Positions 30,555 to 39,730 of a stretch of DNA of 64,000 nucleotides are shown one piece after another. The stretch comes from Alphaproteobacteria bacterium (GTDB lineage Bacteria; Pseudomonadota; Alphaproteobacteria; Rhizobiales; Beijerinckiaceae). The notes below the pieces were generated by a model. It searched no databases and had not been told where the DNA came from. It saw only the letters and a program-made list of their open reading frames with translations. The stretch is taken from contig JAJPHH010000137.1 of NCBI GenBank assembly GCA_021325385.1, positions 1 to 64,000 of the forward strand, given 5' to 3'. The stretch's first letter is position 1. Every line of letters begins with the position of its first letter. Position numbers and translations under genes: made by a program.

Positions 30555-30584
30555 AAGGCCGCCCGCCTGTCGACGCGCGGCCTT
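30555..30584 (-). terminator. Rho-independent terminator of flagellin gene
   Basis: AAGGCCGC...GCGGCCTT 8-bp arms; minus strand reads GCGGCCTTTTCG. Confidence 0.65.
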
Positions 30585-30620
30585 GGCGATATCGCAGGGC
30601 CGGCTTGACCGGCCTCGTGT

Positions 30621-31481
30621 TTAGGCGCCGAACAGCTTGAGGATCAATTGGCTGTTCTGGTTGGCGATCGACAACGATTGGATGCCGAGCTGCTGCTGAG
30701 TCTGCAACGCCTGCAAACGCGTCGACGCTTCGTTCATGTCCGCATCGACCAGGCCGCTGACGCCGTTCGTATAGTCCGTCGACAGCGCCGAATTGAAGTT
30801 CGAGGCCGCGTTCATGCGGTCCTGGGTCGAGCCGATCTGCGAGGAGTAAGCCGTCACGGCGGTCAGCGCCGCCTGGACGTTGGTCAGCTCGGTCGAGGCG
30901 TTCGCGGTCGTCACCGTGATGTTGGTCAGGTCCGTGCCGCTCTGGACCAGGCTGCCGGCCCCCGCATTGTAAAGCGCAGCCGATTGGAACGAGATCGTGT
31001 TGAACGTGCCGCCCGTCGAGGTGGCGTTGAAGCCGGAGACGAACTGCAAAGCCGCCGCGTCCTGGCTGCCGTCAAGCAGGTTGACGCCGTTGAACGAGGC
31101 GCCGCTTACGGCGTCGAGCAACTGCTTGCCGAGCGCCGTGACCGTCGTTTGGATCGCGGAGATGTCGGCGCCCGGATTCGCGGCCTGGGTCAGGGCCGTT
31201 TCGATGGAGCCGATCGTCGTGATGATCGACTGGATCGCCGAGGTCGCGGTGCTGAGAATCTGATTGCTTTCCGACAATGCGTCATTGACCGCGTGGACGA
31301 CGCCGCCATCCGCATTGAGCTGGGTCGCAATCGACCAATAAGCGGCGTTGTCGGCGGCGCTGGACACTTTGAGACCGGTGGAGACTTCGTTCTGGGTTTG
31401 GGAGAGGGCTTGCTCGGTCTGATTTAGGGATTCGAGCGCCGTCAGAGCCGACGAGTTCGTCAGAATTGAAGACGTATTCAT
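30621..31481 (-). CDS. Flagellin
   Basis: MNTSSILTNSSALTALESLNQTEQALSQTQNEVSTGLKVSSAADNAAYWSIATQL...LVDADMNEASTRLQALQTQQQLGIQSLSIANQNSQLILKLFGA. Confidence 0.97.
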   Translation of the reverse strand: MNTSSILTNSSALTALESLNQTEQALSQTQNEVSTGLKVSSAADNAAYWSIATQLNADGGVVHAVNDALSESNQILSTATSAIQSIITTIGSIETALTQAANPGADISAIQTTVTALGKQLLDAVSGASFNGVNLLDGSQDAAALQFVSGFNATSTGGTFNTISFQSAALYNAGAGSLVQSGTDLTNITVTTANASTELTNVQAALTAVTAYSSQIGSTQDRMNAASNFNSALSTDYTNGVSGLVDADMNEASTRLQALQTQQQLGIQSLSIANQNSQLILKLFGA

Positions 31482-31498
31482 TGGGTGTGTTTCCTTTT

Positions 31499-31512
31499 AG
31501 GCTCGCGAGCCT
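31499..31512 (-). promoter_or_regulatory. 14-bp palindrome in flagellin 5' leader just upstream of the RBS
   Basis: AGGCTCGCGAGCCT perfect palindrome, followed on the minus strand by AAAAGGAAACACACCCAATG. Confidence 0.5.
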
Positions 31513-31745
31513 TTTTTCGTTGACATTCGGACTCACACCGCGACGACGGAACGGCTTAATGCCTATAGGCCCGGCAAGGGCCCACCCCGTCGTGTTTTCG
31601 CCGACGCCTGGTCTTCGCCCAGACGCCTCGGCCGCGCGACTATGCCGCCGGCGGATTAATTTCGCGTAAAACGGCCCCTCGCCGCAGCAACGGGCGCTCG
31701 TCCGCCGCGATCGCGAAAGGCCGGCCGCGCCGACTTCCTCCCAAG

Positions 31746-31760
31746 CAACCTCCGCGCAAG
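31746..31760 (+). promoter_or_regulatory. Recurrent flagellar upstream motif, upstream of fliF
   Basis: CAACCTCCGCGCAAG, 51 bp before the fliF ATG. Confidence 0.45.
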
Positions 31761-31811
31761 CTCCGCCGTCAAGAGTGAGTTCATGACACGTGAGACAGCG
31801 TGGGACCTCGC

Positions 31812-33482
31812 ATGAACGCCCTGGCGCAGGCGGAGCGGCTCTGGAAGAACCTGCTCGCCCTCGGGGCGCGGCGTTTGGCCGTACTCGGCCTGATCGGGGT
31901 CAGCGTTTTCGCCGTGACGGGGCTCAGCGGCTATTATCTCAGCCGGCCGTCCAACGAGACGCTCTATTCCGGGCTCGACCGGGACGACGTTGTAACGATC
32001 GGCGCGGCGCTCCGCGAGGCGGGCATTTCCTTCGACGTCAGCACCGACGGCGCCGCCATCCTGGTTCCGGTTGGCCAGGCCGCCTTCGCCCGGATGACGC
32101 TGGCGGAAAAGGGACTGCCGCATAGCGGCAGCGTCGGCAACGAATTGTTCGACAAGCTCGGCTCGCTCGGCCTTACATCCTTCATGCAGGAGGTGACGCG
32201 AGTGCGCGCGATGGAAGGCGAACTCGCCCGCACCATTCAGATGATGCACGGCGTCAAGGCCGCGCGTGTGCATATCGTGATGGGGGATGAGGGATCGTTC
32301 CGTCGCGAGAGGCAGCCGCCCTCCGCCTCCGTCGTCATTCGAACCGAGGTCCCCGACGACACCAGCACGGCCCAGGCGATCCGCCATCTTGTCGCCGCCG
32401 CGGTTCCGGGCATGAAGCTCGACGAAGTGACGGTGCTGAATGTCGACGGCCTGCTGCTCGCCTCGGGATCGGATTCGATGGACCAAGCGCCGAGCAACAT
32501 GCTGGCCCTGCAAAAAAGCGTCTCGCAGGAAATCCAGGATTCGGTGCGCAAGACCTTGGCGCCCTATCTCAGCTTGAAGAATTTCCAGATCAGCGTCGCC
32601 GCCCGGCTTAATACGGACAAGCGGCAAACTAACGAAACGATCTACAATCCCGAACAGCGGGTCGAGCGTTCGGTTCGGGTGATCAAGGAGAGCCAGAGCT
32701 CGCAGAACTCGACCGGGCAGCAGCAGCCGACCAGCGTCGACCGCAATCTGCCGCAACCAAAACCTTCGACGAGCGATTCCAAGCAGTCGAACGACGAAAA
32801 CCAAAAGCGCGAGGAGCTGACCAATTACGAGATCTCCTCGAAGCAGACGACGACCACCAGCTCGGGCTACGCGATCGACAATCTATCGGTCGCGGTGCTC
32901 GTCAACCGCGCTGCTTTCGGCGACAAAGCGACGCCGGAATCGATCGACAAGCAGGTCAAGGATATCGAGCAGCTCGTCTCGTCGGCCGCTGGATTGCGTA
33001 AAGAGCGCGGCGACGCGATCAAAGTCTCGGTCGTCGATTTCGTCGACAGCGGGCGCGAGCTCGAGCCGGTGCCCGGGCCGTCGGTCGTCGAGCTCTTGCT
33101 GCGCCAATCCGGGTCGCTGATCAGCGCGGCGGCGGTGATCGCCGTCGCGCTGATGCTGATCTGGTTCGGCATCAGGCCGGCGACGAAAATGTTGCTCGCC
33201 GCGCCGGCCGCCGCCAGCCACGACGCCGCGTTCAATCTGCTGCCGGGCGGCGGCCTGCCGCCAGGCATGGCCGTCGAAAGCGACCCGGCGGTCGCCTTGC
33301 CCGGCGTTTCGCCGACGAATTTCCTGATTGAGCCGAGCGAGCCCAGCGACGGACTGATCAGCGAACTCGTCGCCCGAAAGAACAAGAGCCCGCAGCATAA
33401 GCTCGAGCAGCTCGTCGAGCACGACGAAGAGCAGGCTGCAGCAATTCTCAAACAATGGATCCGTCAGGGGAGCAGCGCATGA
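31812..33482 (+). CDS. fliF: Flagellar MS-ring protein FliF
   Basis: LYSGLDRDDVVTIGAALREAGISFDVS...TRVRAMEGELARTIQMMHGVKAARVHIVM. Confidence 0.97.
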   Translation: MNALAQAERLWKNLLALGARRLAVLGLIGVSVFAVTGLSGYYLSRPSNETLYSGLDRDDVVTIGAALREAGISFDVSTDGAAILVPVGQAAFARMTLAEKGLPHSGSVGNELFDKLGSLGLTSFMQEVTRVRAMEGELARTIQMMHGVKAARVHIVMGDEGSFRRERQPPSASVVIRTEVPDDTSTAQAIRHLVAAAVPGMKLDEVTVLNVDGLLLASGSDSMDQAPSNMLALQKSVSQEIQDSVRKTLAPYLSLKNFQISVAARLNTDKRQTNETIYNPEQRVERSVRVIKESQSSQNSTGQQQPTSVDRNLPQPKPSTSDSKQSNDENQKREELTNYEISSKQTTTTSSGYAIDNLSVAVLVNRAAFGDKATPESIDKQVKDIEQLVSSAAGLRKERGDAIKVSVVDFVDSGRELEPVPGPSVVELLLRQSGSLISAAAVIAVALMLIWFGIRPATKMLLAAPAAASHDAAFNLLPGGGLPPGMAVESDPAVALPGVSPTNFLIEPSEPSDGLISELVARKNKSPQHKLEQLVEHDEEQAAAILKQWIRQGSSA

Positions 33483-34102
33483 AGCCCATCCCGATCGCGC
33501 AATATCTCAACCGTTTCGAACGGGTCGGTCCGGCTGACGTCGAGGCCTCCTCGCGCGCGGCTCAGCCGAAGCCGCGCGTTGTCCCGGACGTCGAGGATAA
33601 CGAGGCGCGCCTTCACGAAGCTTATGAGCGGGGTCGGCAAGAAGGGCTCGCCGCCGCGGAGGCCGAATTCGCCGCGGCGCTCGCGCGTCAGCGAGGCGAG
33701 TTCGAGGAGCGGGCTAAAGCCGAGCGCGCCGCGTTTCAGGCCCAGGAATACGCCAAGCTCGCCGATGAGATCGCGGCGGGACTTGTCGAGGTCGAGGCGC
33801 GGATCGCCGAGGCGGTCGCCAATATTTTGCGGCCCTATCTCGCGCAGGAGCAAGCGGCGCGCGTCATCCATTCCCTTTCCGATCATCTCAACCGCATCCT
33901 GGCGAGCGAATCGGCCTCGGCGCTCAAAATCTCCGGACCGGAAGCCGTGCTGAACCTCCTGCGCGATCGGCTTTCGAGCTATCCGGTCGAGGTCGAATAT
34001 AGCCTGCAGGACGGCGTCGACGTCACGGTCGAAGCGCAGCAGACCCTCATCAAGTCGCAATTGCAGGCTTGGCTCGACCTGATCGAGTCGACGGCCGGTT
34101 GA
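33479..34102 (+). CDS. FliH-like flagellar export accessory protein
   Basis: Follows fliF with ATGA overlap; YERGRQEGLAAAEAEFAAALARQRGEFEERAKAERAAFQ coiled coil. Confidence 0.65.
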   Translation: MKPIPIAQYLNRFERVGPADVEASSRAAQPKPRVVPDVEDNEARLHEAYERGRQEGLAAAEAEFAAALARQRGEFEERAKAERAAFQAQEYAKLADEIAAGLVEVEARIAEAVANILRPYLAQEQAARVIHSLSDHLNRILASESASALKISGPEAVLNLLRDRLSSYPVEVEYSLQDGVDVTVEAQQTLIKSQLQAWLDLIESTAG

Positions 34103-34112
34103 GCATCGGGCG

Positions 34113-35546
34113 ATGGACCAGGCGCATCCCGAAATCGTCGTCATCAAGCGACACGGCGACGATGACGACGAGCATCACGGCGGCGCATGGAAGATCGCTT
34201 TCGCCGATTTCATGACCGCGATGATGGCGTTCTTCTTGGTCTTGTGGATCATCAACGCTACCGACAAGGACACCAAGACGATCATCGCCCGCTACTTCAA
34301 TCCGGTGAAGCTGGAGGACACGGCCAAGGCGCAGAAAGGAATTCGCGATACGATCCAAGGCAAGGTCAAGGGACAGATCGCGGATTCCGAAATTGATATC
34401 GACGGCCCGTCAGACGAAACGCAAGACGAGGCGAGGACCAAATCATCGAGCCCGGGCCGGAATGGCGCCGACGGCAATCAAGGCGCACATAATGGAAGGG
34501 GCGGACGAGACGGCGTGAAGCAAGCCGACTCCACCGAGAACGGAATGGCGAGCGTCGCCGACCCGGCGAAGCCGCAACCTACGCTTTCCGAAACATCTCT
34601 GTTCAAGGACCCGTACGCGAGTCTCGACGAGATCGCTGGAAAACCGGCGCCGCCGTCGTCGAGCACGCCTTTGGGGATTGGCCGCAACAATCCGATCATC
34701 GATGCCGGCACGATGGACTCGGATGCGTTCCGCGACCCGTTTCAGCCGATCGCGCGCGCCTCGGGCGGCGATCCCCTCAACGACGCGAAGCCCGAATCGC
34801 CGCAGCCGCCGGCTCGGCCCATCACCCAGAACGCGCAAGCGAGTCCGCCGGCCGTGGCGGCGCAGCAACCCTCCCAGCAGGAGCCGGCGAAGCCCGCCGC
34901 CCCGCCGCAGCCGGTCAGTCCAAGCGGCCAGACCGCGCCGCTTGCCTCGACCGACGAACCGAACAAGCCCTCGAAAGCTCCGGCTCCCGCTCGCGCTCCG
35001 ATCCCGGCGGAAGAAGCGGCTCACGGCGCGGCGAAATCGCCGGCTAAGCTCGAGCAAGAGAAGCCGGCGCCGAATGGGCAAAGCGCCGAGGTCGCCCAAT
35101 TGCGCAGCGACCTGCTGAAGGAGATCGGCGGCGATCGTCTTGAGCCCGGCCCCGGCCTGGAAGTGCAAGCGACTGACGAAGGTCTGTTGATCAGTCTCAC
35201 CGATCAATTCGACTTCAGCATGTTTCCGGTCGGTTCGGCGCAACCGCAGGCGCGCGTCGTGCGGATTATGGAGAAAGTCGCGCAAGCGCTGAAGAACCGG
35301 CCCGGCGTCGTCGTCGTTCGCGGCCATACCGACGCACGTCCCTATCGCTCCGCCACGTACGACAATTGGCGATTGTCGGAGGCCCGCGCGCAAATGGCCT
35401 ATTACATGCTGGTGCGGGGCGGCCTGCCGGAAAAGCGCGTTGAACGAATCGAAGGTTACGCCGACCGGCGCTTGAAGCTGCCGAACAATCCAATGGCGGC
35501 CGAGAACCGGCGCATCGAGATCCTGCTGCGGAAGCCGAACACATGA
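34113..35546 (+). CDS. motB: Flagellar motor protein MotB (OmpA-type C-terminus, extended linker)
   Basis: GGAWKIAFADFMTAMMAFFLVLWIINATD; C-terminal VVVRGHTDARPYRSATYDNWRLSEARAQMAYYMLVRGGL. Confidence 0.96.
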   Translation: MDQAHPEIVVIKRHGDDDDEHHGGAWKIAFADFMTAMMAFFLVLWIINATDKDTKTIIARYFNPVKLEDTAKAQKGIRDTIQGKVKGQIADSEIDIDGPSDETQDEARTKSSSPGRNGADGNQGAHNGRGGRDGVKQADSTENGMASVADPAKPQPTLSETSLFKDPYASLDEIAGKPAPPSSSTPLGIGRNNPIIDAGTMDSDAFRDPFQPIARASGGDPLNDAKPESPQPPARPITQNAQASPPAVAAQQPSQQEPAKPAAPPQPVSPSGQTAPLASTDEPNKPSKAPAPARAPIPAEEAAHGAAKSPAKLEQEKPAPNGQSAEVAQLRSDLLKEIGGDRLEPGPGLEVQATDEGLLISLTDQFDFSMFPVGSAQPQARVVRIMEKVAQALKNRPGVVVVRGHTDARPYRSATYDNWRLSEARAQMAYYMLVRGGLPEKRVERIEGYADRRLKLPNNPMAAENRRIEILLRKPNT

Positions 35547-36712
35547 CCGCCCGGCGCTTGCTGATCGCTTTGGCGACTCTGTTCATCTCCTGGGCCGGCG
35601 CTCGCGCTGGCGGCGTTTCGTCGCCGCTCGCCATGCTCGCCGATTTGCAAAACTTGCAAGCCAAAATCGCCCAGGGCGACAAGGCGGCTTATGCGGCGCA
35701 GCCTGCCATGCTGCATGATATGGCCGTGGCCATCGCCAACGCCGATCCGGACCTGTGGAAGCAGCCGGACAATGTCCATGCCGCCGTCGCTTTCGTGCTC
35801 AGCGGCGGGCCGCCGCGCGCCGTCGCGCCGCTGGCCGAGAGTGAAGGAATAGACAAAGAGGATAGACAATTGCTGCGCGGCGCGCTCGCCTATGTCCTTG
35901 GCCGGGAGGAGGAGGCGCAGAACCTGCTTGGCGGCGTCGACGCTCGAACGCTCGACCTGCGCCTCGCCGGCCAAGTCGCCTTCGTTCAATCGCTGCTCGT
36001 CTCGTCCCGCGACAAGAAAAAATCGGTCGAACTGCTCGATTTGGCGCGGCTTTTGGCGCCGGGCGGGCTGGTCGAGGAGGCGGCGCTGAGGCGCGAGATC
36101 TTGGTCTCGGGCGAAATGCGCGACGTCGATCGCTTCACGCTGTCAGCATGCCAGTACCTGAATCGTTTTTCCAAATCGATTTATGCCGAGAATCTTGTTC
36201 GCAGCATCGCGCAGACAGTGGCGCGACTCGGCCTCGCCGAAAATCTCGTTGATTTTCACAAGTTCGACAACCTTGCCGCTTCTCTGCCCGTCGACGCGCG
36301 CCGCGGCTTCTACCTCGCGATCTCGCGGGCTGCGCTCGTCGACGGCAAGGTCGCCGTGGCCGAGGCGGCCGCGCGCCTGTCGCTGGCGCAACCTTACGGC
36401 GACCGCATCGAGGATGCGCGCGGCAAATTCTATGGCGCGGCAGCGAGGGTCCTCGGCGACGGCTACGAGCAAAGCCTGGCTGAATTGAATGCAATCGACG
36501 CCAAGCAATTGCCCAAGCCGGACGTTGCGCTGCTGGCGGCGGCGCGCGACGTCGCGTCGCGATTGCGTTCGCCGCCGCCGCCAGACGAATCGCCTGCTTC
36601 GCCTGCCGCCGGAGGTACGGCGAAGAACGACGAGGGGGTTATGGCCACCATCCATCTCGCCGAGACCGCCTTGGCGCGCAGCGATCGCCTGGCTAACGGG
36701 AGACCTCAATGA
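35543..36712 (+). CDS. motC: MotC-like periplasmic motility protein
   Basis: Signal peptide; SPLAMLADLQNLQAKIAQGDKAAYAAQPAMLHDMAVAIANADPDLWKQPDNVHAAVAFVLSGG; motB-motC-fliK order. Confidence 0.88.
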   Translation: MTARRLLIALATLFISWAGARAGGVSSPLAMLADLQNLQAKIAQGDKAAYAAQPAMLHDMAVAIANADPDLWKQPDNVHAAVAFVLSGGPPRAVAPLAESEGIDKEDRQLLRGALAYVLGREEEAQNLLGGVDARTLDLRLAGQVAFVQSLLVSSRDKKKSVELLDLARLLAPGGLVEEAALRREILVSGEMRDVDRFTLSACQYLNRFSKSIYAENLVRSIAQTVARLGLAENLVDFHKFDNLAASLPVDARRGFYLAISRAALVDGKVAVAEAAARLSLAQPYGDRIEDARGKFYGAAARVLGDGYEQSLAELNAIDAKQLPKPDVALLAAARDVASRLRSPPPPDESPASPAAGGTAKNDEGVMATIHLAETALARSDRLANGRPQ

Positions 36713-38334
36713 GCGCTTCGACTATCGCGCCGCACGCCGCCGCGGCCGGCGGGTCGGCCGCCGGCTTGTTCGCGATCCACGCCGCCAAAACGGGCGCGAG
36801 CGCAAGTCAGTCGACGTTCGACGCCGTGCTGCAAAACTTGTCGGCGCACGAGACGCAAGCCGGGCAGCCCGAACGCGCGAAGACGAACGACGGCGGCGAG
36901 GCGGCGATATCCGATCCAACCAAGGACGATGCTTCTCATCGCGCCTTTCCCAATCCGGGAGACGCCCAGCCGGGTTTCGACCCGGCCGCGGCGCTCGCGG
37001 CGCTTGTCGCGCCGCAAGCGACCAACTCCAGCGTCGGCGTTGGGCAGTCCACAGGCGCCTCCGCGCCGCCGATCGGCGCGACAGTTCCTGGTTCGGCTGC
37101 GCAGGCTTGGGCGGCGCGGCTGCAGGCGCAAAATCACGGAGGCGATAGCGCCGCGATCGGCGGCGTCGGTATGCCGTCCGACTCCACGGCGCAACTCGCG
37201 CTCGGATCAACCCCGACGGTCGCTCCTGCCGTCATCGACGTTCACGTCCAGAGCGCGCGTACCTTTCTCGGCGTCTCTGGATCGGCGGCGACGCCGCCCC
37301 TTGCGATCGACGGAGGGTCGCGGCCGACGGCGCCGCTTGCGATTGACGGCGGCGGCTCGCGGCCGACCGCGCCGCTTGCGATCGACGGCGGCGGCTCGCG
37401 GCCGATTGCGCCGCTTGCGATCGACGGCGGCGGCTCGCGGCCGGCTGCGCCGCTTGCGATCGACGGCGGCGGCTCGCGGCCGATTGCGCCGCTTGCGATA
37501 GACGGCGGCGGGTCGCGGCCGACAGCGCCGATTGCAACTGACCGCGGCGTGCGCGTCAAGCCGCCGATTGAAAGCGATGGCGGCGATCAGGGCGCCGCCG
37601 CTGCAGCGAATGCGGCCAAAGCGGCGTCCCCTCAGACCTGCTCAGCGATCAATCCCAATGGCGGGCGGCAAATGGGCGGCGATGCGCGTCGCGACAAATC
37701 GAACGCCGCTGTCGCCGACGCGCCGAAGCGGGGCGCGGCGACGGACGCGACCAGCGCAGCGCCCGTCGCGAGCGCGGCGAGCGACCTCGCTTCAGCCGGG
37801 AGCGCGGCGCCCGGGACGCCGATCAGCCTCGCGCAATTGCCCGACCTGATCGCCAAGCAGGCGCCGACGCCGGCGGCGCCGGCAAATGCGGCGACGACGC
37901 CCGCAGGCGCGGCCAATCTCAATCCGGTCAAAGAACTTCAAGTGCAACTCAATCCGGCCGATCTTGGCTCGCTCACGGTCAAGATGCGGCTCGCCGACGG
38001 CAATCTCGCGGTCGTCATCGAAACCGCCAAGGACAGTACGGCGACATTGATCGACGGCGAACGCGATGCGATCGCTAGGCGCCTGGCCTCAGTCGATCAA
38101 CCAGTTGCTTCGCTCCTGATTCAGACTTCCGGCAACGCGCCAATGCAAGGCGAAAACGGCAATGCAGCAGGCTCCGCTACCCCGCAACAAAGCGATGCGC
38201 AGAACAGCGCGGCGAACGGCTCGCACGATCAGCCGCGGTCTTCGCGAGACGAAAGCCAAGCGCACGCGCGCCAGGCGAATCTTGCAGCGGATGAAGCGTC
38301 TCGCCGGGCCGGTTCTGGCGATCTTTTTGTCTAG
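36709..38334 (+). CDS. fliK: Flagellar hook-length control protein FliK
   Basis: C-terminal Flg_hook pattern LNPVKELQVQLNPADLGSLTVKMRLADGNLAVVIETAKDSTATLIDGERDAIARRLASV; Ala/Pro-rich N-terminus. Confidence 0.9.
   Translation: MSASTIAPHAAAAGGSAAGLFAIHAAKTGASASQSTFDAVLQNLSAHETQAGQPERAKTNDGGEAAISDPTKDDASHRAFPNPGDAQPGFDPAAALAALVAPQATNSSVGVGQSTGASAPPIGATVPGSAAQAWAARLQAQNHGGDSAAIGGVGMPSDSTAQLALGSTPTVAPAVIDVHVQSARTFLGVSGSAATPPLAIDGGSRPTAPLAIDGGGSRPTAPLAIDGGGSRPIAPLAIDGGGSRPAAPLAIDGGGSRPIAPLAIDGGGSRPTAPIATDRGVRVKPPIESDGGDQGAAAAANAAKAASPQTCSAINPNGGRQMGGDARRDKSNAAVADAPKRGAATDATSAAPVASAASDLASAGSAAPGTPISLAQLPDLIAKQAPTPAAPANAATTPAGAANLNPVKELQVQLNPADLGSLTVKMRLADGNLAVVIETAKDSTATLIDGERDAIARRLASVDQPVASLLIQTSGNAPMQGENGNAAGSATPQQSDAQNSAANGSHDQPRSSRDESQAHARQANLAADEASRRAGSGDLFV
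37297..37527 (+). repeat. In-frame 39-bp minisatellite in fliK (six tandem copies, first one 36 bp, plus a degenerate partial copy)
   Basis: Protein unit PLAIDGGGSRP(T/I/A)A repeated; DNA unit ccgcttgcgatcgacggcggcggctcgcggccgaccgcg. Confidence 0.95.
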
Positions 38335-38845
38335 CTTCGCCGCGGCGCGCGCCGACGAGCTCGCCTGCGAGCGAGAAATGACACGGGCGTCGCGGTTGAA
38401 CGACATCCCGCTGAACGTGCTCTATGCGGTGGGCCTGACCGAGACCGGCCATCGCGGCGAGCTCAGTCCGTTCGATATGAATGTCGACGGCCGCGCGGTT
38501 CGCTCGAAAAGCCTGGCCGAGGCGCTAGCCAAATTCGCGGCCGAGCGCGCCAACGGCGCCAAATACATCGATGTCGGCTGCATGCAGATCAACGAAAGAT
38601 TTCACCGCGCCGATTTCGCTTCGCTTGCCGATATGTTCGATCCGGCCCAGAACGTGCGCTACGCCGCGGCGTTTCTGAAGCAGCTCAAGGCTCAGGAAGG
38701 GAGCTGGACGCTGGCCGTCGCTCGCTACAATGCCGGGCCGAACAACAACGCCGCGCAGAAGAAATATGTTTGTGCAGTGATCGGCAACATGGTCGCGAGC
38801 GGCCTCGGCCAATGGACGACGAACGCCCGAAATTTTTGTAATTGA
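38291..38845 (+). CDS. Lytic transglycosylase (SLT domain), flagellar
   Basis: Signal peptide; LNVLYAVGLTETGHRG...YIDVGCMQINERFH...LAVARYNAGPNN; overlaps the fliK 3' end by 44 bp. Confidence 0.9.
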   Translation: MKRLAGPVLAIFLSSFAAARADELACEREMTRASRLNDIPLNVLYAVGLTETGHRGELSPFDMNVDGRAVRSKSLAEALAKFAAERANGAKYIDVGCMQINERFHRADFASLADMFDPAQNVRYAAAFLKQLKAQEGSWTLAVARYNAGPNNNAAQKKYVCAVIGNMVASGLGQWTTNARNFCN

Positions 38846-38864
38846 GGCTGCGGCGCGGCTCTCT

Positions 38865-39320
38865 CTAGAATCGCTGCTTGACCTCGGCCGTGGTCAGAAA
38901 CGTGAATTCTTGGATCGCCAGATCCGTCACCGCCTCGTTCTTCAAGCGGGCGTTGACATTCTTGATCACCGTGTTGATCAGCTTCTTCAAATCGTATTTT
39001 TTCAGGTTCCCCAGGTCGACAGAATCGTCGTCGAAAATGTATCGAAACGCCTCGTCGACCACCAAAGCTTCGGCGAACGCGGTGAGCTTTTTCGGCGCGC
39101 CGGCTTTGACCGAATAGGCGAATTGAGCGACGATATAGCCCTTCAGCGCGCCGTCCTTGATTTTCGGGACGTCGATCTCCTTCGTCTTTTTCATTTCGCT
39201 CGGCCCCGCCGGCTGCTCAACTTCGCTCTTGGCGTAGGCCGTCCGGAAATACTGGGTCGCGTAGCCGGAGGCGAGCGTGGCGAAACAGGCCCAGGCGCCG
39301 ATCAGGACGAACTTGATCAT
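38865..39320 (-). CDS. Conserved hypothetical protein in flagellar operon (membrane-anchored)
   Basis: N-terminal hydrophobic segment; last gene of the minus-strand flagellar block; ATGA overlap with upstream gene. Confidence 0.7.
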   Translation of the reverse strand: MIKFVLIGAWACFATLASGYATQYFRTAYAKSEVEQPAGPSEMKKTKEIDVPKIKDGALKGYIVAQFAYSVKAGAPKKLTAFAEALVVDEAFRYIFDDDSVDLGNLKKYDLKKLINTVIKNVNARLKNEAVTDLAIQEFTFLTTAEVKQRF

Positions 39321-39730
39321 TCGGCTTTCTCGCGCCAGGCGGAGGCGGAGTAAGTACCGTCCGACTGTCCCTCCTGAATGGCGCGGGCGATGATGTCGCC
39401 GACCTTGCGAGCCGCGTTCAGCTGGATTCGCAACATGCGTTGATTGGCGTCAAGCCGCGCGCGCAAGCCGGCGAGCGCGTCGCACAGCGGCTTGGTCGCT
39501 TCCGCGCCGGCGATCATCGGCTGCAGCCGCGTCAGCTCGAGCAGGCCCTGGCTTTTGCGCTGATTGAGCGCTTCGTAGTCGATACGGCAGCCGCGGGCGA
39601 TCTGCTCGTTCTCCGCGTCCAAGGTTTGATTGAGGCGCTCGATCACCGGCAAGATCATCTCGGCGGCTCGCGCGGCGCGCGTGGCGGCGAGCGGCACGAC
39701 GGTCGCAGTCGAAGCGGACGAATTGTTCAT
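39317..39730 (-). CDS. FlgN-like flagellar chaperone
   Basis: Helical; LNQTLDAENEQIARGCRIDYEALNQRKSQGLLELTRLQP...LRARLDANQRMLRIQLNAARKV; family inferred by eye. Confidence 0.55.
   Translation of the reverse strand: MNNSSASTATVVPLAATRAARAAEMILPVIERLNQTLDAENEQIARGCRIDYEALNQRKSQGLLELTRLQPMIAGAEATKPLCDALAGLRARLDANQRMLRIQLNAARKVGDIIARAIQEGQSDGTYSASAWREKAE

Noticed and set aside
30598-30614. GGCCGG-CTTGA-CCGGCC hairpin just after the flagellin stop
   Set aside because: Short stem without a T-run; the stronger terminator is 30555-30584, so not called separately.
31656-31670. Possible CtrA box TTAATTTCGCGTAAA between flagellin and fliF
   Set aside because: Second half-site is TAAA instead of TTAA; too degenerate to claim alongside the two exact boxes.
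37297-37527. Possible CRISPR array in the tandem repeat region
   Set aside because: Units are contiguous without spacers and lie in-frame within fliK; this is a coding minisatellite.
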